Of a DNA stretch of 29,939 nucleotides, positions 7,274 to 13,887 are shown one piece after another. The DNA is from a virus. Under the pieces are notes generated by a model. It ran no database searches, was not told the origin of the DNA, and saw only the letters and a program-made list of their open reading frames with translations. The DNA lies in the IMG/VR virus record IMGVR_UViG_3300046327_000071, positions 1 through 29,939 of that record; one strand, written 5' to 3'. How positions within the stretch are numbered: the first letter of the stretch is position 1; every line of letters begins with the position of its first letter. The translations under genes and the position numbers were made by a program.

Positions 7274-7848
7274 ATTTTATTATCGGTGAAATAACATTTG
7301 ATGTTATTAAATTTAAAGTCACTATCTATATCAGATGTTCCCAACATAAATTTCCCATGGTTTATTCTAGAGTAATATTTGTTATACATTTCAGCGTAAT
7401 CCCCACTGTTATCATATAACACAATATCAAAAAACCCATCGGTTTCTTTACCACCATGTTTATCCGCCCACCCAAAATATACCCCATTTGATATACCATT
7501 ATTATTTTTCAAATAAATTTCTTGAAAGTAACCAGCTAATTTATAATTAGTTGAAACATGTAATACATTTGTATTTTTTGTTTTGTTTAAAAATGCGGCT
7601 AAAGTTATTAATAACGTCGATACTCCCATTTGTCTTCCAAGTGTAACTATACCATAATCCTTCGTATACCACGAATACATAAGTTTTTGATTTTCATTAA
7701 TTGAAAATCCATTAAACTTCTCGAAGAACTCATAAAACTCTTCCTTCCCCGTCTTTGGTTTGATTATATTCATCACCTCGGACTTTAGAGTTACCCCCAA
7801 TAGTGCCGATGATGCTAATAATCCTGTTAAAAATGATCGTCTTTTCAT
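7270..7848 (-). CDS. Terminase-like ATPase fragment with Tat-signal-like N-terminus, 192 aa
   Basis: The N-terminus MKRRSFLTGLLASSALLG matches a twin-arginine export signal: RRSFL followed by a 15-residue hydrophobic stretch, but no clear AxA cleavage site. From residue 45 the protein follows the layout of a large-terminase ATPase domain: INENQKLMYSWY, then GRQMGVST at 71-78 in Walker A position (no Lys), FFDIVLYDNSGD at 139-150 in Walker B position, and KFMLGTSDIDS at 166-176 like the coupling motif. The protein ends there; no nuclease domain follows. The motifs are visible; a link to terminases is inference, and export of such a protein would be very unusual. The real packaging terminase must be elsewhere in the genome. 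Confidence 0.6.
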   Translation of the reverse strand: MKRRSFLTGLLASSALLGVTLKSEVMNIIKPKTGKEEFYEFFEKFNGFSINENQKLMYSWYTKDYGIVTLGRQMGVSTLLITLAAFLNKTKNTNVLHVSTNYKLAGYFQEIYLKNNNGISNGVYFGWADKHGGKETDGFFDIVLYDNSGDYAEMYNKYYSRINHGKFMLGTSDIDSDFKFNNIKCYFTDNKI

Positions 7849-7876
7849 AAGTTATATAGTTTTTTAATTGATTCTC

Positions 7877-8200
7877 CTAAATTTTTCCAATCTTCATCAA
7901 ATGATGATTTAGTTTATCGACGGTTTTTTCAGGGGAAATGAAATTTAATATGAGAGTAAATTTTTTTCCAGACCTTAAAGTAATTTCATAAACATCTTCA
8001 TTTCCCTCAAGAGTGGAAGAATTATCTTTAACTTTCTGAAAATCCTCCAGTAAGAAATCAGATTTAAATCCCATATAATCACTATAAAAAAATCTATCCC
8101 AATCAAAATCATCAATTTTTGATTCGTCTAATTGTAGAAAATCTTCTCGATACATATCGAGATATAATTCCTCAATAATTTTTTTATCAATCTGTTTCAT
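7877..8200 (-). CDS. Hypothetical protein, 107 aa
   Basis: An acidic protein of 107 residues beginning MKQIDKKIIEELYLDMYRED, with a C-terminal beta-rich part (VYEITLRSGKKFTLILNFISP). The frame is open to an ATG at 8233, but the ATG at 8200 overlaps the stop of the upstream gene as ATGA, the coupling arrangement used repeatedly here, so I choose it. No family recognised. Confidence 0.6.
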   Translation of the reverse strand: MKQIDKKIIEELYLDMYREDFLQLDESKIDDFDWDRFFYSDYMGFKSDFLLEDFQKVKDNSSTLEGNEDVYEITLRSGKKFTLILNFISPEKTVDKLNHHLMKIGKI

Positions 8201-8418
8201 CTCAATAAAACTGCGTCTTGTATAACTTTCCAATTTTCACCTGAAGTATTTTCTAGATACGCTACGAATCCAATAGATTTTCCAATTTCTTCAAGCTTAC
8301 CAAGCTGTTCTTCAACTGAAGCATTCACCATCCATCTATATTTTATACCATCCACAATAGAATAATAATTAACTATCTCATCTCTTGTTCCCGCCACCAT
8401 TTTATATTCTGTTATCAT
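8197..8418 (-). CDS. Hypothetical protein, 73 aa
   Basis: A small protein of 73 residues (MITEYKMVAGTRDEIVNYYS at the start) with alternating hydrophobic residues suggesting a small alpha/beta domain (VNASVEEQLGKLEEIGKSIG). The frame extends upstream to an ATG at 8487 deep inside the DHH gene; the ATG at 8418 overlaps the DHH stop as ATGA and is preferred. Ends in another ATGA overlap with the next gene. Function unknown. Confidence 0.55.
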   Translation of the reverse strand: MITEYKMVAGTRDEIVNYYSIVDGIKYRWMVNASVEEQLGKLEEIGKSIGFVAYLENTSGENWKVIQDAVLLR

Positions 8419-9272
8419 AACTGTATCTGTATTAATTTTTGTGTAAAATCCATGAACTTCTGAGTGATCTTTCCACCACTTGCCCATTCGCCCCCACCAC
8501 CATTACAAAGATTTTCAGCCATGAATGAAATATTCGCTATCGAACCTTCCGGTTTTCTAAATGAAACGAACTGTGTGTCGGGATTCACAACGATAATGAC
8601 ATCCTTTTTATGGTTGTCAATCAGTTTTTTAGCTATTTCGTTCACCGGAAGCTTGGAAAACGTTGCGATCACTGACCATTCCTTAAATTCTCCTTCATAA
8701 ATTTCCAACTTCTCGTATTCTTCATTAATAGCATCGAAAAATGCTTCCGCTAATTCCATTTCCTTATCAGTAAGGCCATCATAGCCATTCCAGAATCTAT
8801 TTACAAATGTTTTGAATCGATTATATTTTGTATTTCTATAAAGACCATTAAGATACTCAGATTCCTTATGTTTTAAAGAATATACGTTGTAATCATCCAC
8901 ATAAAGTATCAATCTTTTCAGATCATTGGGTATTTCAAACTTTTCTTTAAACTTCTTATAAAGTAACTTACAGCATGATGAATATTCTTCGGAAATAATG
9001 GAAGAATCAAACACATTTAACTTTTCCCCACGGTCTGAAACGAAAACCACCTTATGGTCATCGATTTTATTAACCAAGGACTGATCTAGAACCATTCCGA
9101 CCACAAATACTTTGTCATAATTATCTAAATTATGTTCCCAATCGGAATATTGGTTCAAGAAATCACCAAAGAATACAGATTTATAATCCATATCAGGAAA
9201 AATATTTCCCAACAAGATGGTAGAACATGCTCCATCAAGATCAGAATTAGCCCATACAAAAATTTTAGACAT
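8415..9272 (-). CDS. DHH-superfamily phosphoesterase-like protein, active site partly missing
   Basis: A 285-residue protein with the layout of DHH/DHHA1 phosphoesterases (RecJ, nanoRNase and cyclic-dinucleotide hydrolases). Motif I appears as NSDLDGACS at 9-17, a motif II Asp in MVLDQS near 63, the DHH position as SDRGE at 79-83, and the C-terminal substrate-binding glycine motif as GGGGEWASGG at 258-267. The usual metal-binding His of motif I and the two His of DHH are absent, so it may be catalytically altered or only bind nucleotides. In its usual form it would degrade short RNA or DNA. It has its own TTGACA promoter (9282-9309) and starts the run of genes that leads to gene 32. Confidence 0.75.
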   Translation of the reverse strand: MSKIFVWANSDLDGACSTILLGNIFPDMDYKSVFFGDFLNQYSDWEHNLDNYDKVFVVGMVLDQSLVNKIDDHKVVFVSDRGEKLNVFDSSIISEEYSSCCKLLYKKFKEKFEIPNDLKRLILYVDDYNVYSLKHKESEYLNGLYRNTKYNRFKTFVNRFWNGYDGLTDKEMELAEAFFDAINEEYEKLEIYEGEFKEWSVIATFSKLPVNEIAKKLIDNHKKDVIIVVNPDTQFVSFRKPEGSIANISFMAENLCNGGGGEWASGGKITQKFMDFTQKLIQIQL

Positions 9273-9281
9273 CTATACCTA

Positions 9282-9309
9282 TAATTATCATAGAATTATG
9301 AAATGTCAA
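9282..9309 (-). promoter_or_regulatory. Promoter for the DHH gene, near-leaderless
   Basis: Minus strand: TTGACA (9309-9304), 16 bases, TAATTA (9287-9282), with TGA directly before the -10. Only 9 bases separate the -10 from the ATG at 9272, so the transcript should begin within a few bases of the start codon. Confidence 0.6.
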
Positions 9310-9325
9310 TCGAAATCGACTGAGT

Positions 9326-9760
9326 TTAAATATCCTTTTTAACTCCCCAAAATGCTCCTCTAATTTTAGAAACTTTAGGAAGATCATAAAATTTATCTTC
9401 GAATAAATAATAGATCTGCTCATAAAGTAACCCATAAAAACTAAAATTTCTATATGTTTTAGAATAATGGTCCACTACACTTTCAAATTTATTTTCATCA
9501 ACCACGAAAGCTTCTATTGAAGTAGTATTTCCAATTTCAGCCTTTTGAAAAATCTCCCTATCCAAATTGGTCGGGGTTAAAATTTCAGTCAATTCAGCAA
9601 CATCCAATACCCAACTATTGCAACAAATATCATCAGTTTCCAAATTAACCAATGATACTGGACCATACATAGGTGTATTGGTGACATTAACTCCGTGCTT
9701 CTGTAAAATGTCTACATATATTTGTAGATCGCTATTTGTTTTCTCAATTCTCTCACTCAT
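9326..9760 (-). CDS. Hypothetical protein, 144 aa
   Basis: A 144-residue acidic soluble protein (start MSERIEKTNSDLQIYVDILQ) with a CC pair (DICCNSW) and an aromatic C-terminal part (YGLLYEQIYYLF). No family recognised. It stands between helicase 41 and the DHH gene with 35- and 53-base gaps. A TTGACA lies at 9782-9787 (minus), but only 21 bases before the ATG and without a convincing -10, so its transcription may come from the helicase side. The ATG has no Shine-Dalgarno. Confidence 0.65.
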   Translation of the reverse strand: MSERIEKTNSDLQIYVDILQKHGVNVTNTPMYGPVSLVNLETDDICCNSWVLDVAELTEILTPTNLDREIFQKAEIGNTTSIEAFVVDENKFESVVDHYSKTYRNFSFYGLLYEQIYYLFEDKFYDLPKVSKIRGAFWGVKKDI

Positions 9761-9795
9761 ATCTGTTATATATTTTTACATTGTCAATCAAGTTT

Positions 9796-11109
9796 TTAAC
9801 TTTTGGCCAATCGTTCTAATACTGAGAGGTCGTCATCATTCATCACTTCCTCTTCTTCCTCGGATTGGGTTATAGTGAGAGTATTATAATCAATTCTCAT
9901 GGGTTGCACCATACCTCTTGGACCAAAGCGGTTCTTCATCATACCTAGTTTGATAAGACCCATTTCCATGTCCTCTTCCGATTGAAATATCGACATGATT
10001 ACATCAGCAGTTGCAGCCACGCCAATGCTGCCTGCAATTCCCTCCATTCCGGGATTATCTTTACCAAATTCTTGTCTTCCTAATTGAATTGCTGATATAA
10101 CAGGGCAATGAAATATGTAAGACATAGCTCTGATCTGCTCACATACATACATTATGCGCTCATATGAGTTGGACCCCTTATCGGTGTATAAAAGAGATAG
10201 ATAATCTACGACAATAGCATCTAAATGAACACCAGTATCGATTAATTTCTTTATAAATGCTGATAATTGCTTAGGAGTGATCGTAGAAGGTGGAAATTCC
10301 TTAATAAATAGCTTACCACTGGTCTTTCCTTCCTCTTTTAGAGCATATCTAAGGGTATGTGTATCCTCTTTGAAGTTTTTTAGAGGTATCTTAGTGACAT
10401 TAGATGCGATTCTCTTAGCATAAAGCATCTCAGACATCTCCAGAGACACCACAAGGACGTTCTTACCCTGTTCAGCGATGTTTGCCGCCACATTACCAAG
10501 GAAGATACTCTTACCGATGTTGGCTTGACCAGCAAATATATACAATGCCTTACCATCTTGTCTATAACCACCCCCTAAATGCTCATCCACCCACTCCCAA
10601 CCAGAGGAAATATATATATCTTCGTTGAGAATATCATCAATTAACTTATCAACATCTTCAAATAGTTCAATGCCACGTTCAGTATCAAGACAAATTCTAC
10701 AAATATCTTCGAATGCATCCAATACTTCGGATGGATTTTTAACTTTCTTCTCGGAATTCTCCGCTATCTCAAGAATATTACACCAAGTAGCACGTTCCTT
10801 TAGGAATCTTTCGGTATTTTGATAAAGTTCATCCTTATCAAAGGTCTTATCCATGACTTTAAACGACTCCACTAATCGTTTAAAGTCATTCCTCATCCCA
10901 TCACTGTTTAAATACGGCTTGATTTCTGTAATTGTGGGTAATTTATGACGCTTATCATAAAAATCCTTAACAATTTCAAAGTATTTTGCTATATTTGCCT
11001 GCTCAAAATACTCAGGCTTGATGTAATCGGCTATAGAATTTAAATACGTACTGTCAGTCATAGCTTTATAGGCTATGATTTTTTCATATTCTAGAAGATC
11101 GATATCCAT
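9796..11109 (-). CDS. 41: Replicative DNA helicase, DnaB family (T4 gp41-like)
   Basis: Hexameric 5'-3' helicase that unwinds the fork and works with the primase. The 437 residues (T4 gp41: 475) include a small helical N-terminal domain and a RecA-type core with Walker A GQANIGKS at 194-201, SLEMS near 222-226, Walker B VVDYLSLL around Asp302 and a Gln-rich AIQLGRQEFG motif near 345. The C-terminus is acidic (QSEEEEEVMNDDD), where T4-like helicases contact partners. The ATG at 11109 follows the stop of a GIY-YIG endonuclease by six bases and lacks a Shine-Dalgarno. A second, truncated copy of the gene's first codons lies on the far side of that endonuclease (11957-12028). Confidence 0.92.
   Translation of the reverse strand: MDIDLLEYEKIIAYKAMTDSTYLNSIADYIKPEYFEQANIAKYFEIVKDFYDKRHKLPTITEIKPYLNSDGMRNDFKRLVESFKVMDKTFDKDELYQNTERFLKERATWCNILEIAENSEKKVKNPSEVLDAFEDICRICLDTERGIELFEDVDKLIDDILNEDIYISSGWEWVDEHLGGGYRQDGKALYIFAGQANIGKSIFLGNVAANIAEQGKNVLVVSLEMSEMLYAKRIASNVTKIPLKNFKEDTHTLRYALKEEGKTSGKLFIKEFPPSTITPKQLSAFIKKLIDTGVHLDAIVVDYLSLLYTDKGSNSYERIMYVCEQIRAMSYIFHCPVISAIQLGRQEFGKDNPGMEGIAGSIGVAATADVIMSIFQSEEDMEMGLIKLGMMKNRFGPRGMVQPMRIDYNTLTITQSEEEEEVMNDDDLSVLERLAKS
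11073..11091 (-). repeat. 19-base direct repeat, copy inside gene 41
   Basis: GAATATGAAAAAATCATAG occurs here, codons 7-12 of gene 41, and again at 11992-12010 upstream of the GIY-YIG gene, in the same orientation. In both copies it starts exactly 18 bases after an ATG. Together they flank the endonuclease gene. Confidence 0.85.
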
Positions 11110-11115
11110 ATTAAA

Positions 11116-11970
11116 TTAATTAATATTTTTTAATTTTACCTGTCTCATTTTATCTTTCGTTTCCTCCGATAAACGTTTACCTAATTTTACTTGTCTCATT
11201 TTCTCCTTGGATTCTTCTGAATGTTTATGACCTTTAGCATTGCTTGTTTTACCCAATTTATTTTTACTCATTTTCTCTTTAGTTTCTTTTGAATGTGTAT
11301 ATCCTACTCTATTACTAGGTTTTCCTAATCTAGATCGACTCATCCTATCCTTTATTTCTTGTGATCTTTTTTTACCTTTCTGACTTTTACTCATTTTCTC
11401 TTTAGTTTCTTCAGATATTATTTTATCCTTATTAGCCTTCCCTATATTATCTTTATGGGTCTGTGAAAGTTTCTTTCCTAAATTTTTCTTTCGTATATTT
11501 TCTTTATGTTCTTCGGTAAATGGGGGTCTTGTTCTACCCCTCCAAGTAGAACCTATTTTATATCTATGTTCTTCTGAAAACGGACGCCCCAAATTAGCTT
11601 TTCTAAGCTTTTCTTTAACGCTTTCTAACATTGGAATTCCTGTTTTATCTGTAGAAAATTTACATATATTATATCCTTTATCTTTATTTGTTGAGTCGTA
11701 TAATTCAATATAATAAGATTCTCTATGTAAGAGAGAATCGTTATCTTTTATTTTATCGAACTCTTCGAATATCTCCAATATTTCAATATTGAAGGCATCC
11801 CACCCATATTTAAATAAAGCATTTTGGAAATAATATCCACCTTTAGATCTTTTATGATAGTTTAATCGTGATCTAATATCAACTGATTTGCCTATATAAA
11901 CCTTTCCATTTTCAATACATGTAAATTTATAAATTCCCGCCTTCTTTGGATATATTTTAATTGTTTCCAT
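11116..11970 (-). CDS. GIY-YIG homing endonuclease with NUMOD3 repeats (2 of 3)
   Basis: A 284-residue paralogue of the genes at 4109 and 12607. The N-terminal domain has GIY at 12-14, YIG at 25-27, the conserved Arg in DIRSRL and the catalytic Glu in LLHRESYYIEL. After a STDKTGIP linker follow about nine NUMOD3-type repeats, two with short inserts (NRVGYTHSKE, NAKGHKHSEE). It sits directly before helicase gene 41, and a remnant of the gene 41 start lies directly upstream of it, so it probably entered at or near the 5' end of gene 41. ATG at 11970, no Shine-Dalgarno. Confidence 0.9.
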   Translation of the reverse strand: METIKIYPKKAGIYKFTCIENGKVYIGKSVDIRSRLNYHKRSKGGYYFQNALFKYGWDAFNIEILEIFEEFDKIKDNDSLLHRESYYIELYDSTNKDKGYNICKFSTDKTGIPMLESVKEKLRKANLGRPFSEEHRYKIGSTWRGRTRPPFTEEHKENIRKKNLGKKLSQTHKDNIGKANKDKIISEETKEKMSKSQKGKKRSQEIKDRMSRSRLGKPSNRVGYTHSKETKEKMSKNKLGKTSNAKGHKHSEESKEKMRQVKLGKRLSEETKDKMRQVKLKNIN

Positions 11971-12028
11971 TAAAATATTTAATGAATAGATCTATGATTT
12001 TTTCATATTCATCTAAGTCAATGATCAT
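11957..12028 (-). pseudogene. Truncated copy of the gene 41 5' end
   Basis: A 23-codon frame starts at ATG 12028, one base after the stop of the HExxH gene, and reads MIIDLDEYEKIIDLFIKY before stopping inside the start of the endonuclease gene. Gene 41 starts MDIDLLEYEKIIAYKAM. Ten of the first twelve residues agree and the two DNA copies share 19 identical bases at the same distance from the ATG. The first 18 bases differ partly at synonymous sites. I read it as the leftover original start of gene 41, displaced when the endonuclease came in with its own version of the downstream start. It could still be translated as a short peptide. Confidence 0.65.
11992..12010 (-). repeat. 19-base direct repeat, copy upstream of the endonuclease
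   Basis: Second copy of GAATATGAAAAAATCATAG, lying in the truncated gene 41 start. See the copy at 11073-11091; the two are 919 bases apart and enclose the GIY-YIG gene. Confidence 0.85.
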
Positions 12029-12610
12029 TTAGATAAGTTTCAAATATTGCTTATATTGTTTTTCGGTAATGTTATCTTTATCTAAGTAGAATTCCAAATC
12101 CATCAATTTATCTGGCATACTTTTAACTAGAGTTGTTGTATATGGTGTTTCCTTATACCATTTTCGTTCCTGATGGACGATATTATAAAATAATAGGTAA
12201 GAATTAGACGACTTACAATATTCTTCAACATCAACATCTAATTTGTATTGTTTAATCTGGTCCAAGGCTCGTTTTTCACAATCCCATTCCAACTCGATTA
12301 CCCCTCTTATAGCATACTCTATAATATCCTTTCGGAAAAACTTACCATCCAACCAATCAAAAACTATTCCACAATTATTAATCAATTTCATGAAGTATTT
12401 TCGATCAGTCTTCCATTGTAAATAGTGACAATATTCATGAATAAAGATTTCAAATCCCATTTTATTTTGCATGGATACTATAAATTCCTTATTTTCGTAA
12501 TCAAACGATCCCCCAAAATCTCCGATCTTTTTACTTTGTTGTAATAAAATTGAATACTTATCCCTAATAAGTTCTGATACCACCTTACATATGTAATTAT
12601 CTCTTGTCAT
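12029..12610 (-). CDS. Putative zinc metallopeptidase-like protein (HExxH), 193 aa
   Basis: A 193-residue soluble protein with FIHEYCHYLQW, an HExxH zinc-peptidase motif at 58-62, and a downstream ELEWDCEKRAL (about 106-116) whose acidic residues could be the third zinc ligand. This is the minimal-gluzincin layout of small phage and SprT/ImmA-like proteases, but I cannot assign a subfamily. There is no signal peptide, so action would be in the cytoplasm on host or phage proteins. Its ATG overlaps the stop of the third GIY-YIG gene (ATGA, 12607-12610). The motif is visible; the proteolytic function is inferred. Confidence 0.65.
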   Translation of the reverse strand: MTRDNYICKVVSELIRDKYSILLQQSKKIGDFGGSFDYENKEFIVSMQNKMGFEIFIHEYCHYLQWKTDRKYFMKLINNCGIVFDWLDGKFFRKDIIEYAIRGVIELEWDCEKRALDQIKQYKLDVDVEEYCKSSNSYLLFYNIVHQERKWYKETPYTTTLVKSMPDKLMDLEFYLDKDNITEKQYKQYLKLI

Positions 12611-13431
12611 ATTTGTTGTATTTGTTTATTTGCGGATTTTCTCATCTTTTCTTTAGTTTCTTCTGAATGTTTATATCCCGGTCTTTTATTTTTTATTCCT
12701 GTCTGAGCTATACTCATTCGTTCTTTAGATTCCTCTGAATGTTTTCTACCCAATACTGCACGACCTATCTTTTCTTTACTTTCATCAGAATGTTTAAAAT
12801 TTTTTCTTTTGCTGGGTTTATCTTTATACAATAACCTAAGTTTTTCTTTACTTTCATCTGACATTTTTTTACCCAAATTCGCTTTACGTAATTTTTCTCT
12901 ATGTTCATCGGACATTTTTTTACCCAAATTCGCTTTACGTAATTTTTCTCTATGTTCATCGGATCTTGGGGGTCTATTTAATGCCGATATTCTCATATTC
13001 TCCCTAGATTCTTTAGAAAATGGACCTGTTTTTTTACCTAATTTAGATATACGTATCTTCTCTTTGGTTTCTTCTGAATGTTTTACACCACTTCTATCAT
13101 TGGAATATTTACATATATTATATCCCTTATCTGGATTGTGAGACTCGAATAAATCTATATAATATGTCTCCCGTTCTAGAAGAAAATTATTATCTCTTAC
13201 CTTATCAAAGTTATCCACTATCTCTAATATATCAACCCTAAAATTATCCCACCCGTATTTTAAAATTACACTCTGTAAGTAATATTTAATATTAGAATTT
13301 TTTCCCTGCCATTTATGGGCCGCAAGTCTGCTGTATATATTTACAGACTTTCCAATATAAATTTTATTATTAATATTACAAGTTAATTTATATATTCCAG
13401 CTTCTTTCGGATAATTATTTTTAATCTTCAT
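12607..13431 (-). CDS. GIY-YIG homing endonuclease with NUMOD3 repeats (3 of 3)
   Basis: A 274-residue paralogue of the genes at 4109 and 11116: GIY at 12-14, YIG at 25-27, conserved Arg in NIYSRL, catalytic Glu in LLERETYYIDL. About nine NUMOD3-type repeats follow, two of them identical (MSDEHREKLRKANLGKK), produced by an exact 51-base tandem duplication at 12860-12961. It lies between the decayed glycosyltransferase copy and the HExxH gene, overlapping the latter by 4 bases. It is probably active, since the frame is intact and the motifs are complete. Confidence 0.9.
   Translation of the reverse strand: MKIKNNYPKEAGIYKLTCNINNKIYIGKSVNIYSRLAAHKWQGKNSNIKYYLQSVILKYGWDNFRVDILEIVDNFDKVRDNNFLLERETYYIDLFESHNPDKGYNICKYSNDRSGVKHSEETKEKIRISKLGKKTGPFSKESRENMRISALNRPPRSDEHREKLRKANLGKKMSDEHREKLRKANLGKKMSDESKEKLRLLYKDKPSKRKNFKHSDESKEKIGRAVLGRKHSEESKERMSIAQTGIKNKRPGYKHSEETKEKMRKSANKQIQQI
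12860..12961 (-). repeat. Perfect 51-base tandem duplication in the NUMOD3 array
   Basis: The segment 12860-12910 is repeated base for base at 12911-12961. It encodes one 17-residue NUMOD3 unit, so the copy keeps the frame. Neighbouring units share protein sequence but not DNA identity, so this duplication is recent. Confidence 0.92.
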
Positions 13432-13451
13432 TTAATTATTTAACTAACAAT

Positions 13452-13822
13452 TTAAGAATATTTTGAAATGAAGTATTTTTCTCCCTCTCTCCACTCATCT
13501 GTGAATTCTCTAAGTCCCGGTGACTCATGAGTAATCAGAATGTCCCCAACGCCAACCCTACCACCCTGTAAGTGGAAGTCAACTACCTTTAAGAGACGAT
13601 TCATCCAACAATCTCTCAACCTCCCCCCAAGATTCTATTACACTCATTTTTATATCCACCAAACTTCCAAAATTCCCAGAAATAGGGTTTTCTCATCTTT
13701 GGAACACAATCCAATTCATATAAACAGCCATTATCAATAGTTTTAGATTGCATCTCGATTATCTTTTCTGATAAATTGGTATGATTCCAATAATCACATC
13801 GTATAGTTTTAATTTTCTTCAT
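13452..13822 (-). pseudogene. Decayed glycosyltransferase copy, frameshifted
   Basis: The minus strand opens at ATG 13822 (MKKIKTIRCDYWNHTNLSEK) and stops at 13616-13618 after 68 codons. Downstream, another frame encodes RVGVGDILITHESPGLREFT, then DEWREGEKYF, ending at 13452, which closely matches the C-terminus of the intact glycosyltransferase at 14886-15581. At least one frameshift separates the two parts. Either one base is missing in the six-G run (13623-13628), or two indels are present, since a third frame reads EVERLLDESSLKG, like IETMRFDED of the intact gene. The first 60 codons do not resemble the intact gene, so this may be a chimera. It retains its own promoter. A sequencing error is not excluded. 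Confidence 0.65.
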
Positions 13823-13831
13823 TGTTATTTT

Positions 13832-13859
13832 AACTTATCATAATAGTGGCTGTTGTCAA
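13832..13859 (-). promoter_or_regulatory. Promoter for the decayed glycosyltransferase copy
   Basis: Minus strand: TTGACA (13859-13854), 16 bases, TAAGTT (13837-13832), with TGA before the -10. The ATG at 13822 lies 9 bases beyond the -10. Same architecture as the promoters at 9282, 15588 and 22835. Confidence 0.55.
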
Positions 13860-13887
13860 TCTCCATTTTTACGATTTCGTCATAGAA

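Noticed and set aside
8419-8487. Upstream extension of the 73-residue gene to ATG 8487
   Set aside because: It would lie inside the DHH gene; the ATGA overlap at 8418 fits the coupling used throughout.
13540-13740. Plus-strand open frame opposite the decayed glycosyltransferase
   Set aside because: The minus strand clearly encodes glycosyltransferase residues here; the plus frame is a low-complexity shadow.
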